Positions 17,839 through 26,768 are shown, numbered from the stretch's first letter. The stretch is DNA of 64,000 nucleotides from Mesobacillus sp. AQ2 (GCF_030122805.1 NZ_CP126080.1:1617001-1681000), one strand, 5' to 3'. Notes: a model not told the origin generated them from the letters alone. Translations and numbers: made by a program.

Positions 17839-18450
17839 CTACCTGAGAGGAAGAAAAACAAATAATAATAAATCAAAAACAATATGGGATACAATCACCA
17901 GCGGCATGCTCCGTTTCCACGCATATAAAATGCTCCATGCAAGGCCGGCGATCACTGCAGCCAGTATCAGAATGAATTGACCGGAATAGAAATGGACAGA
18001 AGAATATAGAAGTACAGATAAACCAATCGTCATTTTCATTCCAAAGTATTGACTAAGTCGTTTTTGAATGAATCCCCGCCAAAAAATTTCCTCTCCAGGA
18101 GCAATAATCAAGACAAGTACAATATAATGCCAGAATAATTCAGGAGAAAATCTGCTGTACAGGCGGGTGATTTGACCTGAAAAAGGCAGGTTCAGCAATT
18201 CAATCAATAAACTTCCGAACCAAAAGAGACCAAATAAACCTGCTCCTGAAACAATTCCTAATGTTAAATAAGAGAGTGTGGATGCATTGTCCTCGATTTC
18301 TTCATGGATGATAGAAAAGCTTATAAGAACAAGCATTGAAGCTGTGAAAATATACCAGAAAACGTTTTGATCCTCGAAGGTAAAAAACATAAGAAGATGC
18401 GCGATTAAAATGCCCAGAATCAGTCTGGGATCCGCCATCCATTTCTTCAT
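17839..18450 (-). CDS. CPBP-family intramembrane metalloprotease
   Basis: 203-residue membrane protein with six to eight helices. The family signature EE-x3-R is present as APGEEIFWRGF near residue 115, followed by the second motif with a His (SSVHFYSG) and a third (SHIVFDL). CPBP proteins include Rce1-like CAAX proteases and bacteriocin-immunity proteins. ATG at 18450 is used because GAAAGGGG stands eleven bases upstream; the upstream in-frame ATG at 18477 has none. Substrate is unknown. Confidence 0.8.
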   Translation of the reverse strand: MKKWMADPRLILGILIAHLLMFFTFEDQNVFWYIFTASMLVLISFSIIHEEIEDNASTLSYLTLGIVSGAGLFGLFWFGSLLIELLNLPFSGQITRLYSRFSPELFWHYIVLVLIIAPGEEIFWRGFIQKRLSQYFGMKMTIGLSVLLYSSVHFYSGQFILILAAVIAGLAWSILYAWKRSMPLVIVSHIVFDLLLFVFLPLR

Positions 18451-18575
18451 TCTCGATAAACCCCTTTCCAGAAACAAAATTTATTGTACCAAATAATTCA
18501 TTAAAGTTGTAAGGAAAAGATTTCTACAAGATGGGGTATGTTAAGACAGAACGAAAAACGATGGGAGGGAAGAGC

Positions 18576-18692
18576 ATGTCTCAATCGAAACGCGAAAAGG
18601 AGCGTAATTGGACTGTCCGCAAACAGGACCAGCATCCTCACGGGAAAGTTAAATCGTACAAGGAATTAGCTGGCAAAGAAACAAAGGAATAG
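18576..18692 (+). CDS. Small basic hypothetical protein, 38 aa
   Basis: A 38-residue hydrophilic protein beginning MSQSKREKERNWTVRKQ, rich in Lys, Arg, Gln and His. GGGAGGG sits just upstream of the ATG and a strong terminator follows at 18739, so it looks like a real single-gene unit. It resembles a family of very short conserved Bacillus proteins (perhaps the one annotated DUF6254), but that match is from memory. Function unknown. Confidence 0.65.
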   Translation: MSQSKREKERNWTVRKQDQHPHGKVKSYKELAGKETKE

Positions 18693-18738
18693 AAAAATTT
18701 GAAGAGCCGGAACGCAGCTCCGCAGCCGGAATGTTTAC

Positions 18739-18778
18739 CAAAGAAGAAAAAGCAGCCAAGGCTGCTTTTTTCTTCTTG
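18739..18778. terminator. Bidirectional terminator
   Basis: Stem AAGAAGAAAAAGCAGCC / GGCTGCTTTTTTCTTCTT, one of the longest in the window, between the 38-aa gene and ykvS. Confidence 0.9.
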
Positions 18779-18789
18779 CATAAAATATA

Positions 18790-18978
18790 TTAATAGGCTG
18801 TTTCTTTTACAATTTTATAATTTTTATGATTGATTACTGTACGCTGGTCCAGTTCCAAATCCCTGAAATTGTTCATATATGTTAAATCAACAATGACAGA
18901 ATTCTCATTTACCTTTTCCACAACTCCCTGTAATCCTTCTTTGAATTCGATTACATTTCCAACTTCAGCTTTCTTCAA
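18790..18978 (-). CDS. ykvS: YkvS, DUF2187 protein
   Basis: 62-residue protein with a small beta-barrel-like pattern: VGNVIEFKEGLQGVVEKVNE, then SVIVDLTY, and a basic C-terminus. It matches B. subtilis YkvS in length and sequence. TTG at 18978 is chosen because AAGGAG lies nine bases upstream and the product then starts MKKAEVGN like its homologues; the ATG at 19017 would add 13 unlike residues. Molecular role unknown. Confidence 0.8.
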   Translation of the reverse strand: MKKAEVGNVIEFKEGLQGVVEKVNENSVIVDLTYMNNFRDLELDQRTVINHKNYKIVKETAY

Positions 18979-19285
18979 ATAACCTCGCTCCTTCGTTATA
19001 TTTCGAATTACTAACATTTTGCCTTAAATATTTCAATGCGTAAAGAAAAATCTGTAATAAAGTTTAAATGTTCACGAAATTTTCAAATTTAAAATTTAGA
19101 AAATTCAATTTATATTTTTATTATATAGAAAAATAACATTTCTATCCAGAAAAAATTTTAAAAGTTTTTTAGGATTTTTCCCATTTAATTAAGTTCGAAA
19201 ACATGTATCTGTAAGATTGCAATTTGCAAATTGAACAATAGGATATAAAATGGTTTTAACCTATTAGTTATAAGGGGTGTGAAAT

Positions 19286-19480
19286 ATGGACAAGGAACAA
19301 GCTGAAAGAATGCTCGAAAACTTGAAAAATAGAGAGGTTGAAGAGATTTTTGTTGCGAAGCAGGATTTTATGGTTTTCCGTGAAGTGATTGTTAAGAGAG
19401 AAGACTTTAAATATTTCAGGGGTATTGCCCAAAGAGGCGGAGATGTCATTTATCAATATATGGATGAACCAAGGAGCTAA
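19286..19480 (+). CDS. Small hypothetical protein, 64 aa
   Basis: Not recognised. A 64-residue soluble protein starting MDKEQAERMLENLKNREV, with a helical N-terminal half and a beta-type second half. A plausible promoter is seen upstream (TTGCAA at 19224, 16 bp, TAAAAT at 19246) and AAGGGGTG precedes the ATG. The long AT-rich stretch before it (19018-19285) holds only the back-to-back promoters of this gene and ykvS as far as can be seen. Confidence 0.6.
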   Translation: MDKEQAERMLENLKNREVEEIFVAKQDFMVFREVIVKREDFKYFRGIAQRGGDVIYQYMDEPRS

Positions 19481-19571
19481 TCCGATTACCTATGTTAAAG
19501 GGGAAAAATGTACTATACCTATTAGTGGAATAGTAGTAAAATATTAACATAGACTGATGAGGTGATCGCAG

Positions 19572-19745
19572 ATGGAAACTATGTGCCGTAATAGAATAAA
19601 AAAAGAAATCGAACAAAAACGAGAAGAAATGATTTATTCGGCAAAAGAAACAGGTTTTCTAAGCGTCCAGACCATATCAGTAAGCCAGGAACTTGATCGG
19701 CTGTTAAATATTTTTCAGGAAGAAATTCAGCCATTATCAAAATGA
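19572..19745 (+). CDS. Spo0E-like aspartyl-phosphate phosphatase, 57 aa
   Basis: Short all-helical protein of the Spo0E family, which removes phosphate from response regulators such as Spo0A and so delays sporulation. Two helices are evident: an N-terminal one (IKKEIEQKREEMIYSAKETG) and a second starting at the family signature SQELD (residues 38-42) followed by LLN. The conserved Asp42 is the residue essential for catalysis in the family. Gene starts with ATG after GAGGTGATCGC and is closed by a terminator. No full-length spo0E or kinA occurs in this window. Which regulator it acts on is unknown. Confidence 0.8.
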   Translation: METMCRNRIKKEIEQKREEMIYSAKETGFLSVQTISVSQELDRLLNIFQEEIQPLSK

Positions 19746-19753
19746 ATGTTGAG

Positions 19754-19778
19754 AGACACTTAAGCAGTGTCTTTTTTA
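19754..19778 (+). terminator. Terminator of the Spo0E-like gene
   Basis: Stem AGACACT / AGTGTCT with TAAGC loop and TTTTTT tail. Confidence 0.85.
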
Positions 19779-19868
19779 TATCTCTAATTGGTTGAAAATT
19801 CACATATTTATTTGCTGATGATAAACTTTTTTAAGGCCTTATAAGAAATATGAGGGGGATGATGAGGG

Positions 19869-20813
19869 ATGGAGTTAATAGACAAGCTTGAACAGCTGAA
19901 GGACGAAATTAGGAAGGTTGTGGTCGGACGGGACCAGGAAGTAGAAATGATGGTCATATCCCTTTTGAATGATGGCCATATCTTAATGGAAAGTGTGCCG
20001 GGAACAGGAAAAACGCTTCTTGCGAAAACATTCGCAAACGTCATAACGGGAAAGTTTTCAAGGGTCCAGTTTACACCAGACGTTTTGCCAAGTGACATAA
20101 CCGGCATCCAGTTCTTCAATCCGAAGCTGCAGGAGTTTGAATTGAAACCAGGTCCTGTGGTAACCAATATCCTTTTAGCAGATGAAATTAACCGTGCCAC
20201 CCCAAGAACACAGTCTAGTTTGCTGGAAGCAATGGAAGAACATCAGGTGACAATCGATGGACATACGATTCCGCTGAACACTCCTTTTCTTGTCATTGCA
20301 ACACAAAACCCGGTTGAATCACAGCAGGGTACCTTCCAGCTGCCTGTTGCCCAGATGGACCGTTTCTTCATTAAACTTTCACTTGGGTATCCAGATATCA
20401 ATGAAGAAAAAGAAATGATCAAAAAGCACAGATTTGGAACTGAAGCTGCAGAAATCATTGCTGTCTTTAAAGAGGAAGATATCCTCTTTCTTAAGCAGGA
20501 ACTAAGGAAGGTTAAGCTGGCTGATGTGGTTGAAGAGTATCTATTGAAAATCACAAGGGAAACAAGGAATCATGGATCCATCGAATTAGGCATCAGTCCC
20601 CGTGGAACGCTTGCTCTAGTAAAAGCAGCACAAGGCAGAGCACTTGTTAAGGGACGGAGCTTTGTGGTGCCGAATGATATAAAGGAAATGGCTCCATTCG
20701 TCCTTGCCCACAGAATTTATCTGTCCGCAGAGGCTTCACTGACGATGACGCCGGAAAAAGTAGTCGAGGATTTGCTGGAATCTATCCCGCTTCCGGTAGA
20801 AGCTGAGGTTTGA
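19869..20813 (+). CDS. MoxR-family AAA ATPase
   Basis: 314-residue AAA+ ATPase of the MoxR class, thought to act as a chaperone that assembles or activates secreted or membrane complexes. Walker A is ESVPGTGKTLLAK near residue 39-50, Walker B is LLADEINRATPRTQS near 104, and sensor I is VIATQNP near 142. It is the first gene of a three-gene operon with a DUF58 protein and a membrane protein (four bases to the next gene), the arrangement of B. subtilis yeaC-yeaD-yebA. The client is unknown. Confidence 0.9.
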   Translation: MELIDKLEQLKDEIRKVVVGRDQEVEMMVISLLNDGHILMESVPGTGKTLLAKTFANVITGKFSRVQFTPDVLPSDITGIQFFNPKLQEFELKPGPVVTNILLADEINRATPRTQSSLLEAMEEHQVTIDGHTIPLNTPFLVIATQNPVESQQGTFQLPVAQMDRFFIKLSLGYPDINEEKEMIKKHRFGTEAAEIIAVFKEEDILFLKQELRKVKLADVVEEYLLKITRETRNHGSIELGISPRGTLALVKAAQGRALVKGRSFVVPNDIKEMAPFVLAHRIYLSAEASLTMTPEKVVEDLLESIPLPVEAEV

Positions 20814-20817
20814 TGCC

Positions 20818-22014
20818 ATGCAATGGAAAAAAAACGTGATTGAGGATCGCTTTTTGTCCATTCTGGCATTTCTCGGTATTTTATTGGTGATTGTAAGCTT
20901 TTACATAAACTCCTGGCTGATTTTCGGAGTCGGCATTCTGATCATTTTTCTGGCATTCGCCAATTCCTATTATTTAAAACATATAGGAGAGGGACTGTTT
21001 TTTGAGAACAACCGGAATCGCAATCGCTTTTTCATTGGAGACCGGGGGGATTGGAACCTTCATTTCCTCAATCAGGGGCTGCCAATCATGAAAGGGAATA
21101 TCTCTATTTATTTTGACAGTGCAGTTGTCCCTGCTTCAGCTGAATATTATATCCATCAATCAAGAGTAGATGTCACCCTGCCGTTTTCGATCGGACGAAA
21201 AGAAAAAGCCAACATTCATATTCCTTTTCTTGCTGAAAAGCGGGGACTATCGAAAATCAGGAAGCTGGAGCTTCATATTCCGCATTTTTTTGGCTTCGGG
21301 GACACGATTCTTGAATTTACCGATGTGATCAATATGGAGACACTTGTCTATCCAAAACCGCTATCGGTGAACAATATTGATCGCCACAAATCAGTCAAGC
21401 CTGGAAACAGCCCATCTATTTTCTCTGTTTTTGAAGATAACATGGGACCGGTTGGAACAAGGGATTATCTGCCAACCGACAGCTTCAACAGAATTAACTG
21501 GAAAGCAAGTGCAAGGAGAATGACATTGCAGACAAAGGAATTTGAAAGGATCAATGAGGCTGGAGCCGTTTTGTTGATCAACGTTTCTGATGGGTATTCA
21601 GTAACCAGCAAGCTTGAATTTTTAATGAGCAGCATTGCGGAAATGGGTTACTTTTTTCATCGGAACAATATCCCTTTCTCCCTTTGCATGAACATAAGGT
21701 CTGCCGGGTTGACGCCTTTTACCTATCTTCCATTAGGTTCTGGAAAGGATCATCTGCAAAAGCTCCTGGATTTATTGGCGATTGCCGATTTTCACTCTCC
21801 CACCATTCCGCATGAACAATTGCTTTTCTTCTATAAAAGGCATTTGGCGCTCGCACCCGTCATGATATATGCTGGGGTCCGTACACCAAGGACAGATGGC
21901 TATATGCAAGAGTGGTCAAGGGAAGGGGTACAGCTTTTTCAACTGCAACAACATAACGAAGGTGGATACCTTGAACCACTAAAAACCGTGTTAAAGGATG
22001 TGGCCGGCAAATGA
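20818..22014 (+). CDS. DUF58 domain protein
   Basis: 398-residue protein with two adjacent membrane helices near the N-terminus (residues about 15-50) and a large domain outside. The DUF58 core lies near residues 200-245: GTRDYLPTDSFNRINWKASARR. DUF58 proteins pair with MoxR ATPases and often resemble von Willebrand A domains. Start ATG follows GAGGTTTGATGCC, overlapping the end of the moxR gene, so the two are coupled. Its stop overlaps the next ATG by ATGA. Equivalent to B. subtilis YeaD by context. Confidence 0.85.
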   Translation: MQWKKNVIEDRFLSILAFLGILLVIVSFYINSWLIFGVGILIIFLAFANSYYLKHIGEGLFFENNRNRNRFFIGDRGDWNLHFLNQGLPIMKGNISIYFDSAVVPASAEYYIHQSRVDVTLPFSIGRKEKANIHIPFLAEKRGLSKIRKLELHIPHFFGFGDTILEFTDVINMETLVYPKPLSVNNIDRHKSVKPGNSPSIFSVFEDNMGPVGTRDYLPTDSFNRINWKASARRMTLQTKEFERINEAGAVLLINVSDGYSVTSKLEFLMSSIAEMGYFFHRNNIPFSLCMNIRSAGLTPFTYLPLGSGKDHLQKLLDLLAIADFHSPTIPHEQLLFFYKRHLALAPVMIYAGVRTPRTDGYMQEWSREGVQLFQLQQHNEGGYLEPLKTVLKDVAGK

Positions 22015-23270
22015 ATATTCGTGTCTTGCATGTCTTTTTTCGCTTTTATATCGAATGGACCTTTGCCAGTCTGATTTTTGTGATTATGCATTTGTTATCC
22101 TCACAGCAAATGCCATTGACTGCAATGATGGCTATAGCTGCGGCAGCCTCATTGGTTTTCGCGATCCTGTTGGAGAAAAAGCCGAATTTTGCCAAGCCAG
22201 TGTATGTACTTGTCATCCTGCCGTTGATTGTCCTGCTTGGAAATATAAGCGGACTGGATCTTTTTTATACAGGGACCACCGCAGTAATGGTCTTTTGGAG
22301 GACCCTGAAATTTCATGAGGATTCTACAAGTCATTCGGAAAGCGTTTGGCTTGTCGTCACCTTTCTCGCAGGAGTGTTCGTTTCCCCGCTTGGGTATTTT
22401 TATGGCGGGAGCTATTTAATGCAGATCGCGATCCTTTTGATTTTTCAGTTGATGTTTATCTTATCGGGGCAATTTTTGCTAAAATGGCTGGATATTGAAA
22501 CGGCTGCGAAAAATAGGTTCGCATTTACGTATTCCAGCCTGCTGGGTGGAATGCTGCTTCTGGTCGCTGCACTGACCTTCGGAAGAAATCTTTTAAAGGA
22601 ATCATTCTTTTTTGTCCTGCAAGCAATTGGATGGATTCTTTCCCTGCTGTTATATCCACTTTTCTCATGGATTGCCTCTCCTCCCCTACAGGAAAGGGCA
22701 AGTAAAGTCCTCCCAAACAGAAAGCCGAATGTGGAAGATGCCCATTCTTTTGAGACGGCCAAGCTGGGTTTTGATCCGAATTTCTGGGGACCAATCCTTT
22801 TTGTGTTTTTAGTGGTAATCGCTTTTTATTTTATTTATAAAAAAACAAGTTTGTTTAAAAAAGAACAAGGAACGAGTGAAATCCAGGCTGGGTTTGTCAC
22901 AAATACTCCCTTCAATGATTCTTCACTGAATAACCTGCTTTCAAGGAAGCGGATGGCAATGCCCGCCAATCAAGTACGGAAAGAGATTTTTCAACTGGAA
23001 AAATTCGCACATAAAAGAGATCTTGGGAGACTTAATTTTGAATCAATCAATGAATGGTTTGAAAGACTCGGTATTCTATACGATCACAGAACCATCCGGA
23101 CATATGAAAAAGTAAGATATGGTAATGATCAGGAAGAACCTGTAGAAGGCTGGTTCAAAGAGGATATCAAGGCCATCAAGAAACAACTAATTTCACTTGA
23201 AAAACTTTACAAAGAAGAAAATAAAACAGGACTGAAAGACACCTTAAGAAACATTTTAAAACGAAATTAA
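22011..23270 (+). CDS. Multispanning membrane protein of the MoxR operon
   Basis: 419-residue protein with about eight helices in its first 215 residues and one more near 263-285, then a soluble helical tail (about 310-419, LEKFAHKRDLGRLNF onward) that resembles DUF4129 tails. It occupies the place of the transglutaminase-like YebA of B. subtilis, but I see no Cys-His-Asp transglutaminase core, so the enzymatic part appears absent. Starts inside the DUF58 stop codon (ATGA). Function unknown, probably part of the same membrane complex. Confidence 0.75.
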   Translation: MNIRVLHVFFRFYIEWTFASLIFVIMHLLSSQQMPLTAMMAIAAAASLVFAILLEKKPNFAKPVYVLVILPLIVLLGNISGLDLFYTGTTAVMVFWRTLKFHEDSTSHSESVWLVVTFLAGVFVSPLGYFYGGSYLMQIAILLIFQLMFILSGQFLLKWLDIETAAKNRFAFTYSSLLGGMLLLVAALTFGRNLLKESFFFVLQAIGWILSLLLYPLFSWIASPPLQERASKVLPNRKPNVEDAHSFETAKLGFDPNFWGPILFVFLVVIAFYFIYKKTSLFKKEQGTSEIQAGFVTNTPFNDSSLNNLLSRKRMAMPANQVRKEIFQLEKFAHKRDLGRLNFESINEWFERLGILYDHRTIRTYEKVRYGNDQEEPVEGWFKEDIKAIKKQLISLEKLYKEENKTGLKDTLRNILKRN

Positions 23271-23296
23271 AATCTTTTGTCACAATTTCGTTAAAA

Positions 23297-23310
23297 TGAA
23301 AACGTTTTAC
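23297..23310 (+). promoter_or_regulatory. Possible cre (CcpA) site upstream of ptsH
   Basis: TGAAAACGTTTTAC matches the cre core TGWNANCGNTNWCA except at the last two bases and is centred on the palindrome AAAACGTTTT. It lies about 55 bp before a candidate ptsH promoter. Weak evidence. Confidence 0.35.
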
Positions 23311-23324
23311 TAAAAAAAATGCGC

Positions 23325-23351
23325 AAAACCTTTAAAAAACAAGGTTTTTTC
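23325..23351 (+). terminator. Terminator of the MoxR operon
   Basis: Stem AAAACCTT / AAGGTTTT with an A-rich loop and a TTTTTT tail, about 55 bp after the last gene. Confidence 0.7.
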
Positions 23352-23352
23352 A

Positions 23353-23381
23353 TTGTCTATAGTGGGGTGAAATGCTATTCT
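23353..23381 (+). promoter_or_regulatory. Candidate ptsH promoter
   Basis: TTGTCT (23353-23358), 17 bp, TATTCT (23376-23381). Would give a leader of about 190 bases before ptsH. Other weaker promoter-like sequences exist nearer the gene. Confidence 0.4.
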
Positions 23382-23455
23382 TTTGTGTGGGATGCCAATC
23401 CATATTTCTGAGGAAATGATTGGAAACAATATATGGTGTGAAAGAACAACACAAA
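23382..23455 (+). ncRNA. Candidate structured leader of ptsHI
   Basis: Four short helices can form together: outer TTTGTGT (23382) with ACACAAA (23449); inner CCATAT (23400) with ATATGG (23431); and inside it two small hairpins, TTTC-TGAG-GAAA (23405-23416) and ATTG-GAAA-CAAT (23419-23430), the latter with a GNRA tetraloop. This would be a compact three-way junction. It does not resemble the RAT/GlcT antiterminator. Short AT-rich helices can arise by chance, so this is tentative. Confidence 0.3.
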
Positions 23456-23580
23456 TGGGTAAAATACAAATATCATTTTGGCCAGGCCAGATTTTGACCT
23501 TTCGCTGAATTGAACCATTTAGTTCGGAAGGCATCATGTATGGTCATCTTAAACATTTATTTAAAGGAGATTGATCTAGT

Positions 23581-23847
23581 ATGGTACAAAAACAATTCAA
23601 GGTTGTTGCTGAAACAGGAATCCATGCTCGCCCTGCTACAATGCTTGTTCAGGCTGCAAGTAAGTTCGATTCAGAAATCCACTTAGAATATAAAGAAAAA
23701 AAGGTTAACCTTAAGTCAATCATGGGTGTAATGTCATTAGGAATCGGCCAGGGTGCAGACATCGCGATCATCGCTGAAGGAAGCGACGAGCAAGATGCTC
23801 TTAATACGCTGGAAGAAACTCTTAAAAGAGAAGGCTTAGCTGAATAA
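23581..23847 (+). CDS. ptsH: HPr phosphocarrier protein of the sugar PTS
   Basis: 88-residue cytoplasmic phosphocarrier. It takes phosphate from enzyme I on His15 (TGIHARPA) and passes it to sugar-specific enzyme II proteins; Ser46 (LKSIMG) is the site phosphorylated by HPr kinase to form the CcpA co-repressor. AAAGGAG precedes the ATG. Its stop overlaps the ptsI start by one base. The ptsG gene that precedes ptsHI in B. subtilis is not here. Confidence 0.97.
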   Translation: MVQKQFKVVAETGIHARPATMLVQAASKFDSEIHLEYKEKKVNLKSIMGVMSLGIGQGADIAIIAEGSDEQDALNTLEETLKREGLAE

Positions 23848-25562
23848 TGGGCTTTCTCCAGGGTATTGCTGCTTCAAATGGCATTGCCATCGCAAAAGCC
23901 TATAAGCTTGTCGAGCCGGATTTTTCTTTTGAAAAAAAATCGGTAGATGCCCCTGCTGAAGAGGTTGCACGGTTCCAGACAGCGCTTCAGACATCAAAAG
24001 CTGAGCTTGAAAAGATCCGTGATCATGCAGGAACAGCTTTGGGTGCAGATAAAGCAGCGATTTTTGATGCACATCTTCTAGTATTAAGTGATCCAGAACT
24101 GATTTCACCCATCGAAGATAAAATCACAACTGAAAATGTCAATGCAGAACACGCATTGAAAGAAACTGCTGATATGTTCATTGGCATGTTCGAATCTATG
24201 GACAATGAATATATGAAAGAACGTGCAGCAGATATCCGCGATGTAACAAAGCGAGTGCTTGCACATCTTTTGGGAATCCAAATTCCTAATCCAAGCATGA
24301 TTGCCGAAGAAGTGGTTATTGTCGCTGAGGATTTGACTCCTTCAGATACAGCCCAGTTAAATCGCCAGTTTGTAAAAGGTTTTACAACCAATATTGGCGG
24401 CCGTACATCACATTCTGCAATCATGGCTCGTTCCATGGAAATTCCTGCGGTTGTCGGCACCAAGGCAGCTACAGAAGAAATCAATAACGGCGATCTCGTT
24501 GTTGTGGATGGGTTGAAAGGTGAAGTTCATTTCAATCCGACTCCAGAGGTTCTTGATGCATATAAACAGATTCAGGAAGACTTTGAGAAGCAAAAAGCAG
24601 AATGGGCAAAGCTTGTTAATGAAAAATCAGTAACAGCTGATGGCCATCATGTAGAGCTTGCCGCGAACATCGGGACACCGAAGGATTTAAAGGGTGTTGT
24701 CGAAAATGGCGGTGAGGCTGTAGGACTATACCGTACGGAATTCCTCTATATGGACAGGGACCAGCTTCCTACTGAAGAGGAACAGTTTACAGCATACAAG
24801 GCTGTTCTTGAAGGCATGGAAGGCAAGCCAGTCGTAGTCCGCACATTGGATATCGGCGGTGACAAAGAACTTCCATATCTTGACTTGCCAAAAGAAATGA
24901 ATCCTTTCCTTGGTTTCAGGGCAATCCGTCTTTGCCTGGAGGAAGTAGATATTTTCCGTACACAGTTACGCGCTCTATTGCGTGCCAGCGTTCATGGCAA
25001 CCTGAAGATCATGTTCCCGATGATCGCTACTCTTAATGAATTCAGGCAAGCAAAAGCGATGCTGGAAGAAGAGAAAGCTAAGCTTGTAGAGGAAGGCATC
25101 AAGGTTGCCGACCACATCGAACTTGGAATCATGGTCGAAATCCCTTCAACTGCGGTCCTTGCAGACCAGTTCGCAAAGGAAGTTGACTTCTTCAGTATCG
25201 GAACAAATGACCTTATTCAATATACGATGGCTGCAGACAGGATGAACCAGCAGGTATCCTACTTGTACCAGCCGTATAATCCGTCCATCCTTCGTCTTGT
25301 GAAAATGGTTATTGATGCAGCGCATAAAGAAGGCAAATGGGCTGGCATGTGCGGGGAAATGGCCGGTGACGAAACTGCTATTCCGATTTTGCTTGGTTTA
25401 GGTCTTGATGAGTTCTCAATGAGTGCTTCTTCAATCCTGAAAGCACGCTCTTTGATCAGAAACCTGAACAAAGCCGATATGGAAAAGCTGGCTTCTGACG
25501 TCTTAAACATGAGCACCACAGAAGAAGTAGTCGAAGCAGTAAACAAAGCAGTCGCTTTGTAA
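23847..25562 (+). CDS. ptsI: Phosphoenolpyruvate-protein phosphotransferase (enzyme I)
   Basis: 571-residue enzyme that moves phosphate from phosphoenolpyruvate to HPr. The active-site His is in [12 protein letters not shown] near residue 190; the PEP-binding domain has [10 protein letters not shown] near 295, and the C-terminal part has [25 protein letters not shown] and the active Cys in AGMCGEMAG near 502. Starts at the overlap TAATG with ptsH, so HPr and enzyme I are made together. A strong terminator follows at 25673. Confidence 0.97.
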   Translation: MGFLQGIAASNGIAIAKAYKLVEPDFSFEKKSVDAPAEEVARFQTALQTSKAELEKIRDHAGTALGADKAAIFDAHLLVLSDPELISPIEDKITTENVNAEHALKETADMFIGMFESMDNEYMKERAADIRDVTKRVLAHLLGIQIPNPSMIAEEVVIVAEDLTPSDTAQLNRQFVKGFTTNIGGRTSHSAIMARSMEIPAVVGTKAATEEINNGDLVVVDGLKGEVHFNPTPEVLDAYKQIQEDFEKQKAEWAKLVNEKSVTADGHHVELAANIGTPKDLKGVVENGGEAVGLYRTEFLYMDRDQLPTEEEQFTAYKAVLEGMEGKPVVVRTLDIGGDKELPYLDLPKEMNPFLGFRAIRLCLEEVDIFRTQLRALLRASVHGNLKIMFPMIATLNEFRQAKAMLEEEKAKLVEEGIKVADHIELGIMVEIPSTAVLADQFAKEVDFFSIGTNDLIQYTMAADRMNQQVSYLYQPYNPSILRLVKMVIDAAHKEGKWAGMCGEMAGDETAIPILLGLGLDEFSMSASSILKARSLIRNLNKADMEKLASDVLNMSTTEEVVEAVNKAVAL

Positions 25563-25672
25563 TATATTTGTAATACAAAAAATGTTTTACCCTATAGATG
25601 GCGGGTATATATGAATAAGCACTTTGGTTAGACTGAAAGTAAGCTAATCATTCTCATTTTCCCCCAGATTTG

Positions 25673-25701
25673 GCCGGCTGTTAAACAGCCGGCATTTTTT
25701 T
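25673..25701 (+). terminator. Terminator of ptsHI
   Basis: Stem GCCGGCTG / CAGCCGGC with TTAAA loop and a run of seven T. Confidence 0.9.
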
Positions 25702-25755
25702 GTGTCTAAAAGCCAATTCGCATTAAATTTAAAGGCGGGATGTCCGGCAGTAACA

Positions 25756-26015
25756 ACTTCGGACAGGTTTGAAGGGAAAAGCAGAAAAGTTGTCCGAAGC
25801 AGGAGCCACTTCGGACAGGTTTGAAGGGAAAAGCAGAAAAGCTGTCCGAAGCAAGAGCACCTTCAGACAGGTTTGCAGGAAAAAGCAAAAAAGCTGTCCG
25901 AAGCAAGATCAACTTCGGACAGCTCTAGAGAAAATAGCAGGAAACCTGTCAAAAACCAGTCCAACTTCCGACAAGTTCATAAGGAAGAGCATCAAAACTG
26001 TCAAAAACAATACTC
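25756..26015. repeat. Tandem hairpin array B, five 52-bp units
   Basis: Units begin at 25756, 25808, 25860, 25912 and 25964, each exactly 52 bp. In unit 2 CTTCGGACAG is perfectly inverted as CTGTCCGAAG at the end of a 43-base palindrome, with a loop near GAAGGGAAAAG and a 9-bp linker. Units 1-3 are close; units 4-5 have decayed, most of all in the right arm. The array sits between the convergent ends of ptsI and ykwB. Remaining sequence 26016-26102 shows no gene. Confidence 0.85.
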
Positions 26016-26102
26016 ACCGGATAGGTAAAGTGCTGATAACGGCTGCCCCTAATGACTGTACAAATAAAAAAGGTGCCTGTCACGCAACAGCAGGTCAGCT
26101 TC

Positions 26103-26768
26103 TTAAACTTTAAATGGGTTTTTCCACTCCATCAGCATTCCATAATTCAGTGATTCTTCATCTTCCAGATAATTGGCTACCGGTTTTACCGGAGTACGGC
26201 CGCAGCGGAGCAAAAAGGAAACGACCGGATCCCTCAATTCACCATCTAGAACTTTTTCTACATACTGGTCAATTGACATTTGTGCAGAGAATGCGTGATA
26301 ACCTGGCATCCTGCCGCCTCCCAAAAGTCTATCCAATCCTAAATGAACAACTGTCTCATACATGCATTGCATCATCCATTTTCCAAGTCCCAATTTACGA
26401 TAGGCAGGGCTGATGCAAATATCTACAATATAAAGGGTGTTGCCGTCCGGATCATGGTTCCGGATATAGCCATTATCGGTAATATCAGCCCAGGAATGTT
26501 CTTCATCACCCTTTTTCATTTCAACAATCAGGCCGGTGATCGACCCTGCAATGCGGCCGCCAACTTCAACACATATAGCCCCTTCTGGGAACAAGCTAAT
26601 ATGATTTGTCAGCTGCTCTTCATTCCACCAGAGTTCTTCCGGAAATGGCGGGGGAAAGGCTTCCTGCTGGACACGGATTAACTGGTCAAAATCGTCTCTC
26701 GTATAATTTCTAAACGTTGCCTTGACAGGTTTATTATTATCGTAAACATAAATCTCTTTATAAAACAT
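26103..26768 (-). CDS. ykwB: YkwB, GNAT-family acetyltransferase
   Basis: 221-residue GNAT-fold protein. The acetyl-CoA site is in the segment ISPAYRKLGLGKWMMQ near residue 125, preceded by the strand GNTLYIVDI. The substrate is not known. The start is ATG at 26768, with GAGGTG five bases upstream; the frame is open 34 codons further but without a ribosome site. In B. subtilis ykwB follows ptsI at a short distance, as here. Confidence 0.8.
   Translation of the reverse strand: MFYKEIYVYDNNKPVKATFRNYTRDDFDQLIRVQQEAFPPPFPEELWWNEEQLTNHISLFPEGAICVEVGGRIAGSITGLIVEMKKGDEEHSWADITDNGYIRNHDPDGNTLYIVDICISPAYRKLGLGKWMMQCMYETVVHLGLDRLLGGGRMPGYHAFSAQMSIDQYVEKVLDGELRDPVVSFLLRCGRTPVKPVANYLEDEESLNYGMLMEWKNPFKV

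Noticed and set aside
23353..23580. RAT/GlcT-type antiterminator upstream of ptsH
   Set aside because: The terminator at 23325 lies before, not after, the candidate leader, and no long imperfect RAT stem overlaps it; ptsG and glcT are absent from the window.
25756..26015. CRISPR array
   Set aside because: The whole 52-bp unit repeats, including the part that would be a spacer; no unique spacers and no cas genes are nearby. The same reasoning applies to 47578-48040 and 9789-9892.
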